Positions 25,218-30,616 of a DNA stretch of 30,616 nucleotides are shown here, piece by piece (the stretch's first letter is position 1; every line of letters starts with the position of its first letter). The position numbers were made by a program, and so were the translations under genes. Location of the stretch: assembly GCA_963991165.1 (NCBI GenBank), contig CAXDOW010000012.1, positions 1-30,616 of the forward strand, written 5' to 3'. The notes under the pieces were generated by a model. That model was not told where the DNA came from, did no database searches, and saw nothing but the letters and a program-made list of their open reading frames with translations. Source of the stretch: GCA-2862585 sp963991165 (GTDB lineage: Bacteria > Bacteroidota > Bacteroidia > Flavobacteriales > UBA7312).

Positions 25218-25946
25218 TTGGGAACGAACATAAAACCTTACCACAATAATAAGGCCTCTAAAAAAGAGCAAATCGCTAGCATGTTCGATGCTATTGCAAA
25301 AAGGTACGACTTTCTCAACCATTTTTTATCTCTAGGAATTGATATTATTTGGCGGAAGAAAGCTATTAAAGAAATAGCTACTGTTCAACCAAAAAAAATT
25401 CTTGATATCGCTACAGGCACTGGTGATCTAGCTATTGAAGCATCGAAGCTCAGACCTGAACAAATTATTGGAGTAGATATCTCCAATAACATGCTATCAC
25501 ATGGTCGAAACAAAGTAAAAAAGAAAAACTTAGACCATCTCATCGAAATGACATTTGGCGACGCCGAAGACCTTTCCTTTAGTGATGAATCGTTTGATGC
25601 CATCACGGCTGGTTTTGGAGTCAGAAATTTTGAGCACTTAAATAAAGGGCTTTCAGAAATGCATCGTGTACTAAAGACTGATGGGAAAATAGCTATTATT
25701 GAACCCGCTGAACCGGTAGTTTTTCCATTCAAGCAGATATACAATCTCTATTTCAAAGGTCTTTTACCTATTATAGGAAAATTATTTTCTGACGATCAAT
25801 CGGCCTATTCATATCTTCCTGAATCGGTGGAGGCTTTTCCCACTAGGACACAATTTTTGGAAGAGCTCAAAAAAGTAGGATTTAAGAATGTCGAATATAA
25901 GTCATTGACGTTCGGAGTAGCTATTCTTTACTTGGCATCAAAATAA
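25218..25946 (+). CDS. ubiE: Demethylmenaquinone methyltransferase
   Basis: 242 residues of the UbiE/MenG SAM-dependent methyltransferase family. The family opening KKEQIASMFDAIAKRYDFLNHFLSLGID is intact, then motif I DIATGTGDLAIE (63-74), VDISNNML, FGDAEDLSF, TAGFGVRNFEHL and MHRVLKTDGKIAIIEP. It methylates demethylmenaquinone in the last step of menaquinone synthesis, shared by classical and futalosine routes. The TTG at 25218 is the only usual start codon placing the conserved N-terminus; the first ATG (MFDAIAKRY) would remove about 20 conserved residues. Its downstream neighbour is porT, an arrangement seen in other Bacteroidota. Confidence 0.93.
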   Translation: MGTNIKPYHNNKASKKEQIASMFDAIAKRYDFLNHFLSLGIDIIWRKKAIKEIATVQPKKILDIATGTGDLAIEASKLRPEQIIGVDISNNMLSHGRNKVKKKNLDHLIEMTFGDAEDLSFSDESFDAITAGFGVRNFEHLNKGLSEMHRVLKTDGKIAIIEPAEPVVFPFKQIYNLYFKGLLPIIGKLFSDDQSAYSYLPESVEAFPTRTQFLEELKKVGFKNVEYKSLTFGVAILYLASK

Positions 25947-25973
25947 AAATAGCATATTTTCCGATATTGTAAT

Positions 25974-26666
25974 ATGAAGAAAATAGTTTTGATTGTGTTG
26001 TTACTACCTTCATTGTTGGCTCATGCCCAGCGATACAAGGTTCCCAAAAATCTACCTAACTACGATAATCAAGACATTCATTTTGGATTTTTAATTGGTA
26101 TTAACATTCTTGACTTCAAAATTACCCCATCTGTAGAGCAAGAAGAACAATTATTGGTCATAAAGTCACAAAATCAAAAGGGATTCAACCTAGGCATTGT
26201 AACTAACTACCACCTTAGCAGACGCTTCGACCTAAGAGCTATTCCTACATTATCGCTAGCCGAACGACGCATCCAATACACCTTGCTTGAGGATTTATCA
26301 CCAACTCAAGTCAATAAAAAGATAGAATCGACCTTTATTGAATTCCCTTTGCTTCTAAAATATAAATCAGATCGATACAACAATGGAAGAGCTTACATCA
26401 TTACGGGATTGAAATATGCTTTAGATTTGGCCTCTCAAAAAAATATAGACGATGAAAATCAACAAATCGTCAAAATAAAATCGCACGACATTTCTTATGA
26501 AATTGGTTTAGGATTTGATTTTTACTTCTCATACTTTAAATTTTCTCCTGAAATCAAAGCCAATTTTGGAATCCTAAACTTGTTAGTAGATGACGAGAGC
26601 ATATACAGTCAATCGATTAAATCCATGAAAACTAGGGGTATAACCATCTCCTTTACATTTGAATAA
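25974..26666 (+). CDS. porT: PorT-family outer-membrane protein of the type IX secretion system
   Basis: 230 residues with a signal peptide (about 1-18, ending LLAHAQ) and an outer-membrane beta-barrel pattern of alternating strands ending ITISFTFE, with a terminal aromatic. Conserved-looking blocks include FGFLIGIN, FNLGIVTNYHLSRRFDLRAIPTLSLAERRI, FIEFPLLLKYKSDR and YIITGLKYALDLASQ. Size, these blocks and the position just after ubiE support PorT/SprT, which P. gingivalis and F. johnsoniae need for type IX secretion. Four predicted T9SS cargoes are encoded elsewhere in this window. It starts 27 nt after the ubiE stop, so it is probably co-transcribed. A generic PorT-like barrel is the alternative. 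Confidence 0.87.
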   Translation: MKKIVLIVLLLPSLLAHAQRYKVPKNLPNYDNQDIHFGFLIGINILDFKITPSVEQEEQLLVIKSQNQKGFNLGIVTNYHLSRRFDLRAIPTLSLAERRIQYTLLEDLSPTQVNKKIESTFIEFPLLLKYKSDRYNNGRAYIITGLKYALDLASQKNIDDENQQIVKIKSHDISYEIGLGFDFYFSYFKFSPEIKANFGILNLLVDDESIYSQSIKSMKTRGITISFTFE

Positions 26667-26753
26667 CTTTTTTTTTGTTTTTTTTTTATATATTTAAACT
26701 ATAATTAACCTTAAAATTGTTTGTTTGATTAGTTTATTTTACTGCAAATCATC
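26667..26753 (+). other. T-rich spacer downstream of porT
   Basis: Nine T, one G and ten T occupy 26668-26687, right after the porT stop, followed by AT-rich sequence. There is no GC-rich stem in front of it, so it is not a classical intrinsic terminator. It may reduce readthrough or act as an AT-rich promoter upstream element for the small gene. I found no perfect -7 box for that gene. Confidence 0.4.
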
Positions 26754-27017
26754 ATGGTAGGTCTCATTATCGTATTAACATTTTCACTTGTTATTTTGTA
26801 TATGAGGTGTATAAAGTATAAATCTAAAATCTCTACACAGCACAGCAATAATTGCTGTCCAAAATGCTACAATCCACTAGATATAAAAAGACGAAAACTA
26901 TCGGACAAACTTTTAAACGAAGTCTGTTTGAATATATTTGACTTTAGACGCTATAGATGTCATAACTGTGGTTGGAATGGTATTCGGTCAAAGTTCTCCA
27001 CTAAAACCAGCCGATAA
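26754..27017 (+). CDS. Small membrane protein with zinc-ribbon domain, unknown function
   Basis: 87 residues: a transmembrane helix (about 2-18), a short basic linker, then two CxxC pairs, C35-P-K-C38 and C69-H-N-C72, in the frame CPKCYNPL...RRYRCHNCGWNGI. The combination of CPxC, a stretch of basic residues and RYRCxxCxWxG is a recurring small-domain pattern in bacterial proteins that I know as unnamed zinc-ribbon proteins. The ribbon would face the cytoplasm if the basic linker follows the positive-inside rule. The consistent motif spacing supports a real gene even though it is short. Its last 30 nt overlap the end of the RNA methyltransferase gene on the other strand. Confidence 0.75.
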   Translation: MVGLIIVLTFSLVILYMRCIKYKSKISTQHSNNCCPKCYNPLDIKRRKLSDKLLNEVCLNIFDFRRYRCHNCGWNGIRSKFSTKTSR

Positions 27018-27707
27018 ACAGATACCACAAGCCATCGCCACATTCAACGATTCAGCTTTCGAATTTTGGTCTTTAGGAATACTTATTTTCTGATGACACA
27101 TTGCCAAGACATCCTTACTAACACCCCTACTTTCATTGCCAAAGACAATGACTTTTTTGGACGACTTGGAAAGGGAATGAAAAGGTCTTCCGTTTAAAAC
27201 AGTGCCATACAAATCATATTGATTTAAAGAAGATAGAGTCTCTACTAAAGGATTATAATGAAGGTGTATTCTAGCCAAAGAACCCATAGTTGCTTGGACT
27301 ACTTTTGGGTTAAAACAGTCCACCACATCGGGCGAACAACAAATGTGTTTGACCCCAAACCAATCTGCTAAACGGATGATCGTTCCTAAATTGCCAGGGT
27401 CACTAATTCCATCCAAAGCCAAAATAGTATGGCCGTCAATTGGAAATTGAGAGGAGGGAATTTTTACCACAGCTAAAACTTTGTTGGGGGTTTGTAAAAA
27501 AGAAATTCTTTCCAATTCCTTATCAGTTACTGGTATGGCCTCCTTTCCTAACCATTGATCATTGGCATATACCGCTTCTACCTGCCAGTCTGAATCCAAA
27601 AATTCTTGAACCCCTTTTGGTCCCTCCACAACAAACAGCTTATGTTTAACTCTATTTTTTTTCATCCCTAAGGACTTGATGAGTTTAATGTCTTGATTGG
27701 TCAACAT
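26988..27707 (-). CDS. TrmH/SpoU-family RNA 2'-O-methyltransferase
   Basis: 239 residues. An N-terminal substrate-binding part (about 1-85, with KHKLFVVEGPKGVQEFL) precedes the SPOUT trefoil-knot domain. The three signature motifs are DGISDPGNLGTIIRLADWFG (motif 1, about 99-118), VIVFGNESRGVS (motif 2, about 186-197) and ISIPKDQNSKAESLNVAMACGICL (motif 3, about 208-231). The family transfers a methyl group from SAM to a ribose 2'-OH of rRNA or tRNA; the target is not predictable here. It lies near porT, as RNA methyltransferases of this type do in some other Bacteroidota, but it is on the opposite strand. Confidence 0.92.
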   Translation of the reverse strand: MLTNQDIKLIKSLGMKKNRVKHKLFVVEGPKGVQEFLDSDWQVEAVYANDQWLGKEAIPVTDKELERISFLQTPNKVLAVVKIPSSQFPIDGHTILALDGISDPGNLGTIIRLADWFGVKHICCSPDVVDCFNPKVVQATMGSLARIHLHYNPLVETLSSLNQYDLYGTVLNGRPFHSLSKSSKKVIVFGNESRGVSKDVLAMCHQKISIPKDQNSKAESLNVAMACGICLSAGFSGEL

Positions 27708-27779
27708 ACAATGTTTAAAACTTTCCCTCCAAAGTATAAAATTTAATGTAATAATTAGGACATAAAATGTTTGATTTAA

Positions 27780-27787
27780 TACATTTG
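27780..27787 (+). promoter_or_regulatory. -7 element TACATTTG for fba-accD
   Basis: This is a perfect TAnnTTTG match with 20 nt to the fba ATG. The leader is A-rich (TTTAAAATAAAG), with no Shine-Dalgarno-like sequence. Confidence 0.55.
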
Positions 27788-27807
27788 TTTAAAATAAAGT
27801 TACGATT

Positions 27808-28893
27808 ATGATTATAAAAGGTGTTGCCACTGGCAATCAAGTTCAAGAAATTCTAAAACACGCCAAGGACAATAGATATGCCCTACCCGCTGTCAATGTA
27901 GTGAACACAAGCAGTGTGAATGCCGTACTGGAAACGGCTCGTGATGTTGGTTCTGCGGCTATCATTCAATTTTCGGCAGGAGGATGTCAATTTTTTGCTG
28001 GCAAAGGGCTGTCAAACAGTAATCATCAAGCCGCCATAGCTGGTGGTATTTCAGGGGCAAAACACGTCCATCAACTAGCTGAACTGTATGGTTCCACCAT
28101 CATTCTACACACAGACCATTGTGCCAAAAAGTTATTACCATGGATTGACGGATTATTAAGCGCTGGAGAAGATTTTTACAAAGTACATGGAAAGTCATTG
28201 TATAGCTCACACATGTTAGACCTTTCTGAAGAACCCTTAGAAGAAAATATCGATTTGTGTAAAAGGTATTTAGAACGAATGGCAAAAATGGATATGACTT
28301 TAGAAATAGAATTGGGTATCACTGGTGGTGAAGAAGACGGTGTGGACAATACTGGTGTCGACAGTTCCAAACTATACACTCAACCAGATGAAGTTGCCTA
28401 TGCCTATGAGGAGTTGATGAAAGTGAGCGATAAATTTATGGTGGCAGCTGCTTTTGGTAACGTTCACGGCGTGTACAAACCAGGAAATGTTGACCTACAA
28501 CCCATTATTTTGAAAAACTCTCAATCGTACATCCAAGAACGCTTTAACACCTCACACAATCCAGTCGATTTTGTATTTCACGGTGGTTCAGGATCTTCGG
28601 AAGAAGACATCCGAGAAGCCATTGGATATGGAGTAATAAAAATGAATCTTGACACCGACTTTCAATTTGCTTTTACTTCTGGTGTCAACCATTACATTAA
28701 TGAGAAAAAGGACTATATCAATACACAAATTGGCAATCCTGAGGGAGACGATTTACCCAACAAAAAATACTACGATCCAAGGGTTTGGCTGAGAAAAGGT
28801 GAAGAATCTTTTAAGCAAAGGTTAGTCCAAGCATTCAACGATTTAAACAATGTTAACCAATTAAATGACAATGGGCTGGTTCAAGCGAATTAA
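27808..28893 (+). CDS. fbaA: Class II fructose-bisphosphate aldolase
   Basis: 361 residues, matching the class IIA FbaA type (E. coli form 358-359). Catalytic D103 lies in HTDHCAKK; zinc ligands H104, H220 (FGNVHGVYK) and H258 (FHGGSGSS) keep the spacing of the E. coli ligands with a constant offset of six. The LEIELGITGGEEDGVDN and IKMNLDTDFQFAFT blocks are also typical. It interconverts fructose-1,6-bisphosphate with dihydroxyacetone phosphate and glyceraldehyde-3-phosphate in glycolysis and gluconeogenesis. The 3' end overlaps accD by 23 nt in another frame. Confidence 0.96.
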   Translation: MIIKGVATGNQVQEILKHAKDNRYALPAVNVVNTSSVNAVLETARDVGSAAIIQFSAGGCQFFAGKGLSNSNHQAAIAGGISGAKHVHQLAELYGSTIILHTDHCAKKLLPWIDGLLSAGEDFYKVHGKSLYSSHMLDLSEEPLEENIDLCKRYLERMAKMDMTLEIELGITGGEEDGVDNTGVDSSKLYTQPDEVAYAYEELMKVSDKFMVAAAFGNVHGVYKPGNVDLQPIILKNSQSYIQERFNTSHNPVDFVFHGGSGSSEEDIREAIGYGVIKMNLDTDFQFAFTSGVNHYINEKKDYINTQIGNPEGDDLPNKKYYDPRVWLRKGEESFKQRLVQAFNDLNNVNQLNDNGLVQAN

Positions 28894-29728
28894 AGAAGGA
28901 ATAACAACTTCCACCACCGAAAAAAAGGAAACACCAGAGGGGTTATGGTATCAATGCCCTAGGTGTAAAACCATCATTTCAGCACAAGAACATCAAAACA
29001 ATCTTTTGGTTTGTGGCAAGTGTAATTTCCATGAGCGAATCAATGCCAAAGAATATTTTTCTATCCTGTTCGACGACGCCAAATTCGAAGAACTAGATAA
29101 AAAGATGATGGCTGTTGATCCCCTTTCCTTTGAAGACAAAAAGAAATACAAAGATCGACTTACCCAATCTAGAAAAATCACAGGACTCAAAGATGCTATT
29201 ACTACTGGTTTTGGTCAACTGGACGGCAAGCCCATCGTAGTGGCTTGTATGAATTTTAACTTCATTGGTGGTTCGATGGGTTCGGTAGTAGGCGAGAAAA
29301 TTAGTCGTGCCATTCAACGTGCCATCGAAGAAAAATGCGGCTTCATGATGATTTCAAAATCAGGAGGTGCTCGCATGATGGAAGCTGCCTATTCCCTTAT
29401 GCAGATGGCCAAAACATCCGCACAACTTGCTTTATTGTCCGAAGCAAAGCTACCCTATATTTCCTTGTTAACCGACCCTACTACGGGGGGCGTCACCGCT
29501 TCGTATGCCATGTTGGGTGATGTCAACATAGCTGAACCAGGAGCACTCATAGGCTTCGCTGGACCTCGTGTAGTTAAGGAAACCATCGGAAAAAATCTAC
29601 CCGATGGTTTTCAGACCTCAGAGTTTGTCCTCGAGCACGGATTTTTAGATCTCATCGTAGAACGCAATGAACTAAAGCAAACTATTTCTTCCTTGTTAGA
29701 CATGTTTATTGACGTCGAAAAAAAATAA
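28871..29728 (+). CDS. accD: Acetyl-CoA carboxylase carboxyltransferase subunit beta
   Basis: 285 residues from the ATG at 28871 (MGWFKR, close to the family's usual MSWFxR opening). A zinc ribbon (C29, C32, C48, C51 in WYQCPRC...VCGKC) is followed by the carboxyltransferase crotonase-like fold with GGSMGSVVGEKI, SGGARMMEAAYSLMQMAKT, LTDPTTGGVTASYAMLGD and EPGALIGFAGPRVVKETI. It moves the carboxyl group from biotin to acetyl-CoA, giving malonyl-CoA for fatty acid synthesis, together with AccA. An ATG two codons earlier (28865) is possible but less family-like. The start lies 23 nt inside the end of fba, so translation is probably coupled. Confidence 0.95.
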   Translation: MGWFKRIKEGITTSTTEKKETPEGLWYQCPRCKTIISAQEHQNNLLVCGKCNFHERINAKEYFSILFDDAKFEELDKKMMAVDPLSFEDKKKYKDRLTQSRKITGLKDAITTGFGQLDGKPIVVACMNFNFIGGSMGSVVGEKISRAIQRAIEEKCGFMMISKSGGARMMEAAYSLMQMAKTSAQLALLSEAKLPYISLLTDPTTGGVTASYAMLGDVNIAEPGALIGFAGPRVVKETIGKNLPDGFQTSEFVLEHGFLDLIVERNELKQTISSLLDMFIDVEKK

Positions 29729-29759
29729 CCTCTTCAAACCGTTTGTTTAAAAGTTTTAC

Positions 29760-29767
29760 TATCTTTG
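29760..29767 (+). promoter_or_regulatory. -7 element TATCTTTG for rpsO
   Basis: This is a perfect TAnnTTTG with an upstream TTTG (29742-29745) 14 nt away, shorter than the usual spacing. The leader of about 30 nt before the ATG at 29802 is A-rich with no Shine-Dalgarno site. I see no clear S15-binding pseudoknot, though one cannot be excluded by eye. Confidence 0.6.
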
Positions 29768-29801
29768 CAGACCAAATTTATTACTACAAAAAAAATAGTA
29801 C

Positions 29802-30071
29802 ATGCAACTAACTGCTAAGGACAAAATCGACATCTTTAAAAAATTTGGTGGCGATCAAAAAAACACAGGTTCTACAGAAGCTCAAATAGCTATGTTTTCC
29901 AAGCGAATTAGCTTTCTAACTGAACACCTCAAAAAAAACAGAAAGGACAAAAACACTCAACGTTCTCTCCAATTATTAGTAGGTAAACGAAGAGGTCTCT
30001 TAGACTATTTGATGAACAAAGACATTGAAAAATACAGAAACCTTATCCAAGAATTAGGAATAAGACGATAA
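29802..30071 (+). CDS. rpsO: 30S ribosomal protein S15
   Basis: 89 residues, the standard S15 length. Recognisable blocks are IFKKFGGDQKNTGSTEAQIA, RISFLTEHLKKNRKDKNTQRSLQLLVGKRRGLLDYL and YRNLIQELGIRR. It binds the 16S rRNA three-way junction early in 30S assembly. rpsO followed by pnp is a widely kept bacterial order. Between them here is a strong hairpin with a T-run, so the two may be partly uncoupled. In E. coli, S15 represses its own translation; whether that holds here is not visible. Confidence 0.97.
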   Translation: MQLTAKDKIDIFKKFGGDQKNTGSTEAQIAMFSKRISFLTEHLKKNRKDKNTQRSLQLLVGKRRGLLDYLMNKDIEKYRNLIQELGIRR

Positions 30072-30092
30072 AACATCGTCAAAAGATACGTG

Positions 30093-30121
30093 AAAAGGCA
30101 ATTGATTAATTGCCTTTTTTT
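30093..30121 (+). terminator. Intrinsic terminator between rpsO and pnp
   Basis: AAAAGGCAATT (30093-30103) pairs perfectly with AATTGCCTTTT (30108-30118) across the 4-nt loop GATT. A run of seven T (30115-30121) overlaps the 3' arm and follows it. It is the only clear rho-independent terminator in the window. It starts 21 nt after the rpsO stop and ends 33 nt before the pnp start. Confidence 0.88.
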
Positions 30122-30154
30122 CTATAAAAGTTCCGAACAACACAATATAAAAAG

Positions 30155-30616
30155 ATGAAAGAAATTGTAAAACAAATTAATCAAAAAGATGGGAGAACCA
30201 TCGAGTTGAGAACCGGACGATTAGCCAAACAAGCAGACGGAAGTGTTGAAGTAAGGATGGGCGATTCAGTTTTGTTAGCCACAGTGGTATCCAATAAAGA
30301 GGTTAACGGCGATATTGATTTTCTTCCGTTGACCGTTGATTATAGAGAAAAGTTTGCGGCCGATGGTCGTTTTCCTGGAGGTTTTCTAAAACGAGAAGCC
30401 AGACCATCTGACCATGAAATCCTCATCATGCGACTGGTCGATAGAATTCTAAGACCATTATTCCCTAACGACTACCACGCGGAAACACAAATTATGCTGT
30501 CTCTCATTTCACACGACGAAACGGTATGTCCTGAGGCCTTGGCTGGATTAGGTGCATCGGCTGCCATTGCCGTTTCCGACATTCCATTTAATGGCCCCAT
30601 TTCTGAAGTGAGAGTG
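30155..30616 (+). CDS. pnp: Polyribonucleotide nucleotidyltransferase (PNPase), N-terminal part
   Basis: My translation gives 154 residues from the ATG at 30155 to the window edge without a stop. It has the first RNase PH domain features: RTIELRTGRLAKQADGSVEVRMGDSVLLATVV, DFLPLTVDYREKFAADGRFPGGFLKREARPSDHEIL, RLVDRILRPLFP and ALAGLGASAAIAVSDIPF. The full protein is normally about 700 residues, ending in KH and S1 domains, which lie beyond the window. PNPase degrades RNA 3'-5' by phosphorolysis and works in mRNA decay. The leader between the terminator and ATG is A-rich and short. Confidence 0.96.
   Translation, partial: MKEIVKQINQKDGRTIELRTGRLAKQADGSVEVRMGDSVLLATVVSNKEVNGDIDFLPLTVDYREKFAADGRFPGGFLKREARPSDHEILIMRLVDRILRPLFPNDYHAETQIMLSLISHDETVCPEALAGLGASAAIAVSDIPFNGPISEVRV

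Noticed and set aside
25385..25744. 119-codon minus-strand open frame inside ubiE
   Set aside because: It is fully antisense to a strongly conserved gene and has no domain or initiation signal.
26668..26687. Intrinsic terminator after porT
   Set aside because: The T tract has no stable stem in front of it.
1..30616. CRISPR arrays, IS elements, tRNA or rRNA genes, toxin-antitoxin or anti-phage systems
   Set aside because: I saw no regularly spaced repeats, transposase motifs, cloverleaf-like segments or known defence domains; almost all bases belong to assigned genes. The AddAB-like pair is ordinary recombination machinery.

Overview
The window is about 30.6 kb of AT-rich DNA from a member of the Bacteroidota, probably a free-living relative of the Flavobacteriales. 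The evidence is a type IX secretion (T9SS) component (PorT), four predicted T9SS cargo proteins with C-terminal sorting domains, an AddAB-type helicase-nuclease of Bacteroidota form, Bacteroidota-type promoters (TAnnTTTG) and no Shine-Dalgarno sites. Menaquinone genes (mqnE of the futalosine route, and ubiE/menG) and shikimate aroQ fit the same group. The first 36 bases are not biological: they are an Illumina Nextera adapter, so the first gene is cut by the contig end. The last gene (pnp) is cut by the window end.

Layout. 37-4399 (minus): addA followed by the start of addB, a recombination/repair operon. 4502-11214 (plus): a tightly overlapped run of an MbnP-like lipoprotein, its MbnH-like dihaem peroxidase, a secreted M43 metalloprotease, a secreted lysyl-endopeptidase-like serine protease and mqnE. 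11211-14829 (minus): a PASTA protein, a T9SS cargo protein and an RluD-type pseudouridine synthase, diverging from ddl (14907-15875, plus). aroQ (minus) and xerD (plus) diverge from a 16-bp gap; an MFS transporter follows xerD directly. 18376-19812 (minus): a secreted fibronectin-III protein. 19922-22089 (plus): aminotransferase and heptose-kinase-like gene. 22073-25187: a voltage-gated-type K+ channel with a C-terminal zinc ribbon, diverging from an SLC12-like cation-chloride cotransporter. 25218-26666 (plus): ubiE and porT. 26754-27707: a small zinc-ribbon membrane protein converging on a TrmH-family RNA methyltransferase. 27808-30616 (plus): fba, accD, rpsO, pnp.

No CRISPR array, insertion sequence, prophage, rRNA or tRNA gene was seen, and no gene-free stretch reaches 300 bases. 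Most genes are conserved housekeeping or secretion genes. I did not find a convincing wholly new system. The more notable points are the MbnP/MbnH pair at the head of a T9SS protease operon, the extreme packing (all five convergent junctions overlap or lie 3 nt apart; many stop/start overlaps), several apparently leaderless promoters, the zinc-ribbon K+ channel beside a CCC transporter, and a T9SS cargo gene inserted in the PASTA-rluD unit.
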